Notes under the pieces: generated by a model
Told to the model about the DNA's origin: nothing
Seen by the model: the letters and a program-made list of their open reading frames with translations, nothing else
Database searches by the model: none
Source: Candidatus Sulfopaludibacter sp. SbA3
GTDB taxonomy: Bacteria > Acidobacteriota > Terriglobia > Bryobacterales > Bryobacteraceae
DNA: 32,508 bases
Direction: 5' to 3'
Assembly (NCBI GenBank): GCA_945893365.1
Contig: CAMDED010000085.1
Location: 1-32,508 of the forward strand
Translations under genes and position numbers: made by a program
Shown here: positions 17,123 to 24,679 of the stretch, in pieces
Layout of the letters: every line of letters starts with the position of its first letter
How positions within the stretch are numbered: position 1 is the first letter of the stretch

Positions 17123-18741
17123 GTGCGATCGACCCCCACGATTTGCGCCAGTTCGCCGCGCTTGCGGATGTAGACCCGCACGCTCTGCCGCGGACGCTCG
17201 GGTGATTCGAGCACGGCCATCCAGTATCCGTCTCCCCGCATTTCCGGCAGCCGCGCCGAGTTCTCTCCTGGGATTTCCTCGCTTGTCTCTCGTTCGTTGT
17301 CGAAGGTCGCCCAGCGGACCTGGATCTCCAGAACTGCGCCCAATCCGTTCTCGGCTGCGAGATCGATCCACTCAAGTCCTCCATCCGCGACGCGAAACCG
17401 GTCCAACGCAAGCAGCTTGGAGGACCAAGCTTGGGCGATCTTGTCACGGCGCTTGATCAGACAGTCGGCGATCCAGTCGGCTGCGCGCTGGTCACTCAAT
17501 TCGCCAGTCTCTACCATTGCCCTAATTTCACCGTCGGTGAAGGCAGCCACCTGCTTTGCCGCCCAGAAGGCATCCGCCCTATCCATCATTAGAAATGCCG
17601 GATTGGGAACTTCCGGTTTCCACTGGAGCGGATCGAAAGACCATGCATCGAATAGTCCGACACCCCTCAACTTGGAGTAGTCAGACCGCTGCCAGCGCGG
17701 GACGTACAAGCCGAAAGTCACTGCACGCGCCACCGCCTCTTTATGCGCGATCATGTTCTGGTGCCCGATCCATGGCTCCTTCGGTCGGTCGCCACGGCTG
17801 CCCAGAATGGAACCGAAGTCTATCAGATGGTGCTTGAGGTATTGGCGACCATCCTCCGTTACCAGGACGTCCATAGTATTGATTTGGCTGGTGTCGTGGT
17901 GATTCAGCCAGGCGCTGAAAACGGCCAGACCGCGCAACACTCGACGGTCCTGATGAGGGATCGTATCGTTCGGATCGTCACTCCTGGCGCCGCGATAGTC
18001 GAACGGTCCTACCACCTTGCCATCGAGCCACCGGCTTGCCAGCGCACGGTACGTGCCATCGGCCAACTTCGGCTGCGCTTGCAAAAGTTCGTCGACCATA
18101 TGCTCGGTGAGGGGAATCTTCTTCCCGCTCGGATGCCGGTACATTACGCCATCGGCGAGCTCAAGTTGCTGGCGACGGAAACGGACGATATAGTTTTCCG
18201 GCGTAGAGTAACCGAGGGCGTAGAATATCTTGCTGCCGATCACGTCCGCCGCGGAGCACAACTCGGGATATAGCGGCGGGTCGAACTTCAGCACATATCG
18301 ATGTTCGTGCCCGTCTTCGATGACAAATCCCGGCGTTATGCCGTCGCTCTTGGCCGCCGTGATGCGCCAGGCGCGGTTGGGATCAGGCGGCGTGCTGTTG
18401 CCCGGTCCGCGCTGGAGCTCGGCAATCGACATCCGGTGGAATGCATGCCGGTTTGTGTACCAAGAGCTGTCAGGAACCTCGCCCAGCGTATTCACATCGA
18501 GCGCAGGCTGCGGCGCATGCTTTGCGGCCTTGCCCTCGCGGCGAGGAGTCACATACGACCCATTCAGGAAGTCGTAAATGTGGTCGACGCCGCGGATTGC
18601 GATGCCGCTTACAGGCCGTGGCTCCGGTTCGCGCCACAATGGGTCATCGGCATAGAATTTCCTGCCATGATCCTCCGCGGACGCCTGTTGACCCAGCGCT
18701 CCGGCGACCGCAATTGCGGCAATCCAAAGAGCGTTGCGCAT
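17116..18741 (-). CDS. Exported protein with kinase-like motifs
   Basis: This 541-residue protein starts with a Sec signal peptide (MRNALWIAAIAVAGALG, predicted cut after QQASA). The ATG at 18741 is chosen because it begins that peptide; the longer open frame upstream overlaps the Omp85 gene. The mature part shows an ordered set of kinase-like elements: YVLKFDPP (Lys152), LNHHDTSQINTMDVL (Asp283, Asn288, like an HxDxxxxN catalytic loop) and HHLIDFGSILG (Asp309 of a DFG-type metal site). The final 90 residues are beta-rich and may be a ligand-binding tail. I do not know a named family. A HipA/Fam20-like fold is inferred from these motifs. It starts two bases after the Omp85 stop and overlaps the transporter by seven bases. 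Confidence 0.8.
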   Translation of the reverse strand: MRNALWIAAIAVAGALGQQASAEDHGRKFYADDPLWREPEPRPVSGIAIRGVDHIYDFLNGSYVTPRREGKAAKHAPQPALDVNTLGEVPDSSWYTNRHAFHRMSIAELQRGPGNSTPPDPNRAWRITAAKSDGITPGFVIEDGHEHRYVLKFDPPLYPELCSAADVIGSKIFYALGYSTPENYIVRFRRQQLELADGVMYRHPSGKKIPLTEHMVDELLQAQPKLADGTYRALASRWLDGKVVGPFDYRGARSDDPNDTIPHQDRRVLRGLAVFSAWLNHHDTSQINTMDVLVTEDGRQYLKHHLIDFGSILGSRGDRPKEPWIGHQNMIAHKEAVARAVTFGLYVPRWQRSDYSKLRGVGLFDAWSFDPLQWKPEVPNPAFLMMDRADAFWAAKQVAAFTDGEIRAMVETGELSDQRAADWIADCLIKRRDKIAQAWSSKLLALDRFRVADGGLEWIDLAAENGLGAVLEIQVRWATFDNERETSEEIPGENSARLPEMRGDGYWMAVLESPERPRQSVRVYIRKRGELAQIVGVDRTW

Positions 18742-18743
18742 GG

Positions 18744-19967
18744 TTAGTTCATAGTGTTTACGCGAAACCATATTTGAAATCCCTCGTGGCTGAAGCCTGT
18801 ATCTACAGTGAATGCCGGTCTTGCTGCCCTCCCTTTGAAGCGCACGCTGAAACCGACGTCGCTTTCGAGATTGTGGAAGTTCCACTGCTCCCAGTGCTGG
18901 AAGACTTTTCCTGCGTCGGCAAACACGGCCATATCGAGGGCGGGCGAACAAAACCAACGGTACTCGCCGTTCACCATAACCGAGTTGTCGCCATAAAAGC
19001 GGTTGAAGCGATACCCGCGTAGCGTATTCGAACCGCCCAGGGTTGGTTGAAGATAGAAGGGAACGAGTTGTCCGTTGCCGGCTGTGGTGAGCGAGGACGA
19101 TCCGTGCAGGGCGAAAACCCGCGTGCGATTGAATAGCGGGATATACTGCGAGGCGTCCAGATCCAGCCGCAGGAAGCTGTAAGCGCCGAGATTCCTGTCC
19201 AGGTAGCGGACGTACTGCGCCGAATACCTGCCGCCGCTGGCCGGGTAGGAGATCTGGTCACGCCAGTCATATTCGACGAAGCCGCCGCCGCGCCAGAAGT
19301 TCGTTTGCCGGTCAAGGCCGGGAGCGGCAGCCGGACCGAACTGCTCCTCTGTCGAAATGTAGCGTGTGGAGTGACCAAGGCCGGTGTTGACGGCGAGGTA
19401 TGACCCGATCAGCCCGGCGCTCAGCCCTTTGAAGACACGGATTCCGGGGCGTAATTCGACATTGGTGTCTTCCAGGCGATAGTTGCTGCGTCCGGTCTTA
19501 CTCGAATCCGGTCCAAGGCCATAGTACGGCATTTCTGAGATATTGCGGTGCTGCGTGCTGAATGTAGCGAACGTGCGGTCGCTAAATAGACGCGGCAGTG
19601 TAACCGCCAGCCGGCCGCCATACGATTCGTTGATCGCCGCACTCGCGTCTACCCTGAGGATGAGCTTGCTTTCCCACATCGGCTTCGTGTACCTCGGCCC
19701 GATGGCAAAGCCTGAGCCCGGCACCATGTTGCCGAGCGATACGCCGAACCCATGGGCTTCGCCGGTGAGGAGCCGGTATGGCAGGCTGTTTTGAGTTCTT
19801 ACGATTACGCGCTCCGCTTTTGGCGGAACCAAAGGCGTCAGCTTCGTTTCCTTTTCCGTTCGCGCCGACTGAATCAGATCGGTCCGCGATTGTGCCTGAG
19901 CCTCCCGCTCCGCCCAAAGGACGAAAAGGCTGAAGCCCAAAACTGCTATCCGTTTCGATTGTGTCAT
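18744..19967 (-). CDS. Omp85/BamA-TamA family outer-membrane beta-barrel
   Basis: This 407-residue protein has a signal peptide (RIAVLGFSLFVLWAEREAQAQ), a linker of about 40 residues and a barrel of roughly 16 amphipathic strands ending in aromatic FQIWFRV. The loop-6 signature of Omp85 proteins is present as GGSNTLRGYRFNRFYGDN. No POTRA domains are visible between signal and barrel, so this is the short surface-antigen type, not BamA itself. Residues near MNAGLAALP on the opposite strand are only a shadow. The ATG at 19967 is preferred to the GTG at 19970 because GGAG lies six bases upstream of it. It is the first gene of the minus-strand run and may secrete or insert a partner, possibly the kinase-like protein next to it (inference). 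Confidence 0.88.
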   Translation of the reverse strand: MTQSKRIAVLGFSLFVLWAEREAQAQSRTDLIQSARTEKETKLTPLVPPKAERVIVRTQNSLPYRLLTGEAHGFGVSLGNMVPGSGFAIGPRYTKPMWESKLILRVDASAAINESYGGRLAVTLPRLFSDRTFATFSTQHRNISEMPYYGLGPDSSKTGRSNYRLEDTNVELRPGIRVFKGLSAGLIGSYLAVNTGLGHSTRYISTEEQFGPAAAPGLDRQTNFWRGGGFVEYDWRDQISYPASGGRYSAQYVRYLDRNLGAYSFLRLDLDASQYIPLFNRTRVFALHGSSSLTTAGNGQLVPFYLQPTLGGSNTLRGYRFNRFYGDNSVMVNGEYRWFCSPALDMAVFADAGKVFQHWEQWNFHNLESDVGFSVRFKGRAARPAFTVDTGFSHEGFQIWFRVNTMN

Positions 19968-20270
19968 CACTCTCTCCGTTAGCTTCTGGAGCCTGGCTCC
20001 CTCGGAAGTCGCGTTTGCGCCACCGAAGCGGCTCCCGCCGCCGTTAGCGCCAGAACTGCAACTCGCGTGAAGTACATATTCAACACGTCCTAACAGGTTG
20101 CACGCTGGAATCCACTTCGCTGCCGTTTGGCATCAACAGCTTGGGAATAGCACCCGCCGTCGTTCGCCGAACAGATTCGGCACCTGCCGGCATCAGGCGC
20201 CGAAGTCAACGGAAGAGTGGCAATCGGGCGTTATCGAGCTGGAGGGACCTTAATGTGCTAGTACCGTTAG
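19968..20270. other. Divergent intergenic region between Omp85 and glgX
   Basis: These 303 bases separate two divergent genes and should hold both promoters. I cannot assign -35/-10 boxes with confidence. The one clear element is an imperfect inverted repeat at 20176-20204. A short ATG-TGC-TAG minicistron at 20253, preceded by GGAGGGA, sits just before glgX and may be fortuitous. Confidence 0.5.
20176..20204. promoter_or_regulatory. 11-bp inverted repeat upstream of glgX
   Basis: The arms TTCGGCACCTG (20176-20186) and CAGGCGCCGAA (20194-20204) pair at 10 of 11 positions around a 7-nt spacer, 66 bases before the glgX start and 208 bases before the Omp85 start. It could be an operator for a dimeric repressor or a transcribed hairpin. 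Confidence 0.45.
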
Positions 20271-22382
20271 GTGCACGACGAAACTGTCCTTAAGGAACAT
20301 CCGGCTCCCGCCACGGGCTGTAGCTATCCGATAGGGGCTACGCTCGCGCCTGGCGGCGCCAACTTCTCAGTCTTCTCGCGGAGTGCGGCTAAAATCGACC
20401 TGCTGTTTTTCGATCGGGTGGACGACGGTCGCCCTTCGCGTGTCATTCCTATCGATCCTGCAGCGAACCGTACGTATCACTATTGGCACGTCTTCGTGCC
20501 AGGCGTCGAAGCGGGTCAGATCTATGGGTTCCGAGCCTACGGGCCGTTCGAGCCGGCTTGGGGCCTAAGATTCGATCCATCCAAGCTACTGCTCGACCCA
20601 TATGGCCGCGCAACGGTTGTCCCCAAAAACTATAGCCGTGACGCCGCGCGTCGACAAGGCGACAACGCCGCAACGGCCATGAAGAGCGTGGTTACGGACC
20701 CGCGGGCGTATGACTGGGAAGGAGACGTGCCCCTGAAGCGGCCCTGGTCACGCACGATTATCTACGAGATGCATGTGCGCGGTTTTACCGCGGATCCCAG
20801 CTCCGGGCTGCCGGAATCGAAGCGTGGCACATACGCGGGACTGGTCGAGAAGATTCCCTATCTTCGACAATTGGGAGTCACCGCGGTCGAGTTGCTTCCG
20901 GTATTTCAGTTCGATGCTCAGGATGCGCCCGCGGGCCGGACGAACTACTGGGGCTACTCACCGGTTTCATTTTTCGCGCCGCACCAGGCATACAGCTCGC
21001 GCCAGGAGCCGTTGGCAGCGGTAGATGAATTTCGGGACATGGTGAAGGCGCTGCATCGCAACGGTATCGAAGTCATTCTCGATGTAGTCTTCAATCACAC
21101 TGCCGAAGGCGGAAACGATGGGCCGACACAATGCTTCCGCGGCCTGGATAATCCCGCTTACTATCTCCTGTGTGAAGATCGCTCACAATACGCAAACTTC
21201 ACCGGCACAGGCAACACGCTGAATGCGAACCATCCGGCGGTGCGCCGCATGATTGTGGACAGCCTCCGCTACTGGGTAAGCGAGATGCATGTGGATGGCT
21301 TCCGGTTCGATCTCGCATCCATCCTGGCGCGAGATTCGTCGGGTGCTGTTCTGTCGAATCCTCCGGTGCTTTGGGACATCGAGTCCGAACCGGTGCTGGC
21401 CGGCACGAAGATGATTGCCGAGGCCTGGGACGCGGCCGGGCTCTATCAGGTCGGCACTTTTGTAGGCGACAGTTGGAAGGAGTGGAACGATCGATTTCGC
21501 GACGACGTACGCGACTTCTTCCGGGGCGAGAACGATTCGGTGGGGCGCGTGGCTGACCGTCTGCTTGGCAGCCCAAGCATTTATGGTCGGAAGGAGCGCG
21601 AACTCGAGGAAAGTATCAATTTTGTAACATGCCACGACGGTTTCACACTGAACGACGTCGTCTCCTATAACTACAAGCACAACGAAGAGAATGGCGAGGA
21701 CAACCGCGATGGACGTGAGGACAACCGAAGCTGGAACTGCGGGTTCGAAGGACCGACCGACGATCCCGTGATAGAGAGTCTTCGCAACCGCCAGGCGAAG
21801 AACTTCCTAACAGCCGTCCTTTTGTCCGGTGGTGTACCGATGTTTGTGATGGGCGATGAGGTGCGGCGCAGTCAACGCGGCAACAATAACGCCTACTGCC
21901 AGGACAATGACACGAGTTGGTTCGACTGGAACCTGCTCTCCAAGCATGCGGATGTCCTCCGATTCGTGAAGTTGCTGATTGGGCGCCGGGTGCTGCGCGA
22001 CGTGGACCATGAACGCCGGCGGCTGAGTTTGAGTCAGGTTCTCCATGAACAAAAACACGCATGGCACGGCGTGAAACTCAATCAGCCGGACTGGTCGCCG
22101 CGCTCACACAGTGTCGCAATCAGCGGGGCCCTGAAGGCCGAAGGAGTATTGGTACATTTCATCCTCAATGCGTATTGGGAACCACTCGATTTTGAACTTC
22201 CGCTATTGGAGAACGGTACAGAGAACTGGTGGCGGTGGATCGATACATCACTAGATCCACCGCATGAGATTTGCGAATGGAATACGGAACTGCCGGTTCT
22301 AGGGACAACCTACCGTGCTGGCGCGCGGTCCGTAGTGGTGCTCATTGCAGGCGACGGGATGAATGGCGGGCATATCGACTGA
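20271..22382 (+). CDS. glgX: Glycogen debranching enzyme (GlgX type)
   Basis: This 703-residue protein has an N-terminal CBM48-like domain (SYPIGATLAPGGANFSVFSR). A GH13 barrel follows, with DVVFNHTAEGG, GFRFDLASIL (nucleophile Asp347), MIAEAWDAAG (acid/base Glu384) and FVTCHDGFTLNDVV (Asp456), and then a C-terminal beta domain. It hydrolyses alpha-1,6 branches of glycogen limit dextrins in the cytoplasm. The GTG at 20271 matches the usual start position of the family, but its ribosome binding site is poor: the nearest purine block lies more than 20 bases upstream. The gene is divergent from the Omp85 operon. Released sugars could feed the phosphoketolase module nearby, although co-regulation is only inferred. 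Confidence 0.95.
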   Translation: MHDETVLKEHPAPATGCSYPIGATLAPGGANFSVFSRSAAKIDLLFFDRVDDGRPSRVIPIDPAANRTYHYWHVFVPGVEAGQIYGFRAYGPFEPAWGLRFDPSKLLLDPYGRATVVPKNYSRDAARRQGDNAATAMKSVVTDPRAYDWEGDVPLKRPWSRTIIYEMHVRGFTADPSSGLPESKRGTYAGLVEKIPYLRQLGVTAVELLPVFQFDAQDAPAGRTNYWGYSPVSFFAPHQAYSSRQEPLAAVDEFRDMVKALHRNGIEVILDVVFNHTAEGGNDGPTQCFRGLDNPAYYLLCEDRSQYANFTGTGNTLNANHPAVRRMIVDSLRYWVSEMHVDGFRFDLASILARDSSGAVLSNPPVLWDIESEPVLAGTKMIAEAWDAAGLYQVGTFVGDSWKEWNDRFRDDVRDFFRGENDSVGRVADRLLGSPSIYGRKERELEESINFVTCHDGFTLNDVVSYNYKHNEENGEDNRDGREDNRSWNCGFEGPTDDPVIESLRNRQAKNFLTAVLLSGGVPMFVMGDEVRRSQRGNNNAYCQDNDTSWFDWNLLSKHADVLRFVKLLIGRRVLRDVDHERRRLSLSQVLHEQKHAWHGVKLNQPDWSPRSHSVAISGALKAEGVLVHFILNAYWEPLDFELPLLENGTENWWRWIDTSLDPPHEICEWNTELPVLGTTYRAGARSVVVLIAGDGMNGGHID

Positions 22383-22447
22383 CCTTCTCTGCCGTGAGGA
22401 TTTCGGCGCTGCGGGCCTTTGCGCGGATGCCTGTGTTGTTGGAGTAA

Positions 22448-22922
22448 TTACGTTGTCGCGCGAGACTCGGCCTGAGCTGTTTCAGGCGCGCTCTTGCGTT
22501 CTGCCGATCCCTGGACGCGCCTTTTCTTCGCATGCCACGCCAGGAAGACGACGCGATAGACCTCCTGCGTGTCAAACGGCTGCGCCAGGACGTCATAGCC
22601 CCCCATGTTGAGCAACTTCCGCCCAAAGTTCGTCGTTAGCCAGCCTCGCTGTGACGATGAGGTTCGGCGGCATAGGCAGACTGTCGAATCTGTTGAGCAC
22701 GAGTTTCCAGTCGCCGTCCGGCAGATCTCGCTCGCAAATCACGACTCCGGCGTCGTTGTCGCTGAGGTAGGTGAGGGCTTCACGGCACGTGGACACTCTA
22801 TGGAGCAGCCAGTTGGACTGCTCGAAGATATGTCGCAGCGGAACCTGATCTTCCGATAGGGAACTGATCAGGAGAACCTTAACGACTTCGGCCGGTTTCG
22901 AGGGCGCGTGCGTGGTGGGCAT
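22448..22922 (-). pseudogene. Atypical response-regulator receiver domain, frameshifted
   Basis: From ATG at 22922 (AGAGGA about five bases upstream) the frame runs VVKVLLISSLSEDQVPLRHI, AGVVICERDLPDGDWKLVL and LIVTARLANDELWAEV. It then breaks near 22615. The next frame resumes with LNMGGYDVLAQPFDTQEVYR and ends at 22448. One-base removal joins them into a single-domain receiver with a 40-residue basic tail. The acidic pocket normally present after strand 1 is Ser-Ser here. The phosphoacceptor position is Glu in ICERDLPDG, and the usual Lys is Gln in AQPFD. It would therefore not be phosphorylated normally even if intact. No kinase adjoins it. A sequencing error at the break cannot be excluded. 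Confidence 0.72.
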
Positions 22923-22977
22923 CTATTCCTCTCGGGATTCTAATTGCAACCGCTTGGCCATTCTCAAGGCTGTCTGT

Positions 22978-23325
22978 CAAAAGCAGAATCTGCCGACGCG
23001 GTTCCAATCCATTCGCATTACCGCGTTCGGCTCGAAATGCGTCTTCAGACGCGCTGTTCCGGCAAACGCCGAAGCCGGCGATTGTTTCGGCGCCGGCGCG
23101 CTGATCTTCCAACCGAAGGACGTGACCGAAGTGAATACCCAGACTCGCGACGCATTCATTTACGGCGCCGGCGCGGACTTAAACATCACGCGTCACGTCT
23201 TTATCCGGGCGCAGTATCGCGGTTTCGCGTATAACTCGCCCACGTGGGATCGGGCCGCCTTTTCAGGATTCGAGCGAGTTACGCATCGCTCGGAGCCGTC
23301 TATCCGGTTCGGCTATCGATTCTGA
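22978..23325 (+). pseudogene. 3' end of an outer-membrane beta-barrel gene
   Basis: The frame ending at 23325 carries the last strands of an OmpA/porin-like barrel: FGAGALIFQPKDV, AFIYGAGADLNITRHVFIRA and a terminal EPSIRFGYRF, whose final Phe is the Bam recognition signal. About 100 residues are recognisable, while intact family members have some 180-220 including a signal peptide. The sequence before about 22978 runs into the start of the divergent receiver gene, so the front half is missing. It is a truncated relic with no usable start. Confidence 0.7.
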
Positions 23326-23414
23326 CGAAGTCTGTTCGGGTGAAGGCGAGGCGCCATCGGCCATCAGTTTGCATCTGACAGCAGACTGATACCCGATAGC
23401 CAGGACACGATTTC

Positions 23415-23858
23415 ATGAACAGCCAAAGACTGCAGTACTACATACACGACGAGACCGGTGTGTTAAGGTTTGAGCTCGCAGGGAGTCTGAGCGGAGCCGG
23501 TGCAGAGAGTGTCTGCCAAGCATGGCAAACGTCGCTCTCGATCATCGGCAATCGTCCGTTGATCATCGACATCACTTTCGTCGCCGACGCGGACGAGTAC
23601 GGGTGTTCCGTCCTCGATACGTGGCATCGAAGCGGCGCGAGGATCATCGCCGCATCGCCCGAATCGAAGGCGCTTGCCGAGGCAGTTCTGGGCGAAGCAG
23701 TTCTGGGCGAGCCCATTCCCGTGGCGCACCCCAAGCAAAGTTGGCTTCAGCGGCTGCGCGGGTTCGTCCTCGGAAGCCCCACGGTCGCACAGCAGGCCCC
23801 GATTGGTCGGCGGACCCGCTATTCTTCACAAATGTTGCAATCAGAATGCCGCCGATGA
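23415..23858 (+). CDS. STAS-like domain protein
   Basis: This 147-residue protein begins with ATG at 23415, with AGGA about 12 bases upstream. The first 90 residues follow the beta-alpha pattern of STAS/anti-sigma-antagonist-like domains: LRFELAGSLSGAGAESV, RPLIIDITFVADADEYGCSV and WHRSGARIIAASPESKALAE. The Ser that such proteins use as phosphorylation site is not obvious (Asp-Glu-Tyr-Gly instead), so a canonical antagonist role is doubtful. The C-terminal 50 residues are basic and of low complexity. A 15-base in-frame tandem duplication gives AVLGEAVLGE near residue 90. It stands alone between broken genes and may be losing function. Confidence 0.6.
   Translation: MNSQRLQYYIHDETGVLRFELAGSLSGAGAESVCQAWQTSLSIIGNRPLIIDITFVADADEYGCSVLDTWHRSGARIIAASPESKALAEAVLGEAVLGEPIPVAHPKQSWLQRLRGFVLGSPTVAQQAPIGRRTRYSSQMLQSECRR
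23682..23711 (+). repeat. Tandem 15-bp duplication inside the STAS-like gene
   Basis: Two adjacent copies of a 15-base unit (23682-23696 and 23697-23711) differ only at the last base and keep the reading frame, doubling Ala-Val-Leu-Gly-Glu. Confidence 0.85.
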
Positions 23859-24244
23859 CCCACCAACTACAGGCTCGCTCGCTTAAGCGCCAGACTGCCG
23901 AAGTCATCGTCGCCTGCCGAGACAGGCGCCGCATTTCGGCATACTCGGTGCGTCGCAAGCCGCGCCAAGAGCCTGGACGGAATCACGCGGACGAGCCCGC
24001 GGAGCCGCCGCGCATTTGGGTGAGCAGCATGCAGTGGCGAAAATCGAGGCAGGCGAAATGTGTTGGGAGCGATTCAAAGGCCGAGAGATCCCGGAGGAAC
24101 TGGCGCTCAGAGAAGGCAGCCCAGTCGAGCGTATCAGGATGCGGCTGAACAGCCGGCGGCGTTCGCGGTGACTCCGCTCAGAAATCGGCAGTTGCCTCGT
24201 CACGTTGTTCCACAGTTATTGCTGCCTATGGAGGAAGGCCGGCC
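23859..24244. other. Gene-free stretch before the TetR relic
   Basis: No convincing gene. A plus-strand frame ending near 24169 contains protein-like sequence (ERFKGREIPEELALREGS), but it has no clear start, ribosome binding site or recognised family. It may be a fragment of a lost gene. GGAGGAAGG just before 24245 belongs to the next gene. Confidence 0.4.
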
Positions 24245-24679
24245 ATGCCTGTTTTCAACAAGACGAGCATGACCACGAAGAGTTTTGACAGACTCCGCAC
24301 CCAACGCACCAAGAGTGCGTCCCGCAGGCTCTCCTGCGAAGAGCGAAGGCGGCAGATTCTGAAAGTTGCAGAGAAGCAGTTTGCCGCAACCGGGCTCGGG
24401 TCCACAACCACAGTCACACTGGCTGAGGCCGCGGGTGTGTCCGAGCCAATACTGTACATCCATTTCGAAACAAAACAAAAGCCGTTTGAGGAAGCGGTCG
24501 AGTTCAATACTCAAGTTCGGCTCACACAGAGTCTCCCAACCGCCATATGCCTGCCGCCGCAAGTCTTCCTTGAAGCGCGGCTTTTCCTCCAGGAACCTAC
24601 TTCGCTGATTCGTCAGACCCCGGCGAACCGACTGCAAATACCGCATCCGAGACTACTGGCTGGTACTTCGGAAGTGTGA
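24245..24679 (+). CDS. TetR-type regulator, probably C-terminally truncated
   Basis: A strong ribosome binding site (GGAGGAAGG, about eight bases upstream) precedes ATG 24245. Residues 28-85 are a TetR DNA-binding domain: EERRRQILKVAEKQFAATG, TTTVTLAEAAGVSEPILYIH and FETKQKPFEEAVE. The usual ligand-binding domain (another 110-130 residues) is absent. After about residue 97 the sequence is proline-rich and unlike the family, and it ends at 24679, inside the 3' end of the convergent histidine kinase gene. I read it as a TetR gene whose back half was lost. A short product with only the DNA-binding domain might still bind DNA. No obvious target operon adjoins it. Confidence 0.65.
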   Translation: MPVFNKTSMTTKSFDRLRTQRTKSASRRLSCEERRRQILKVAEKQFAATGLGSTTTVTLAEAAGVSEPILYIHFETKQKPFEEAVEFNTQVRLTQSLPTAICLPPQVFLEARLFLQEPTSLIRQTPANRLQIPHPRLLAGTSEV

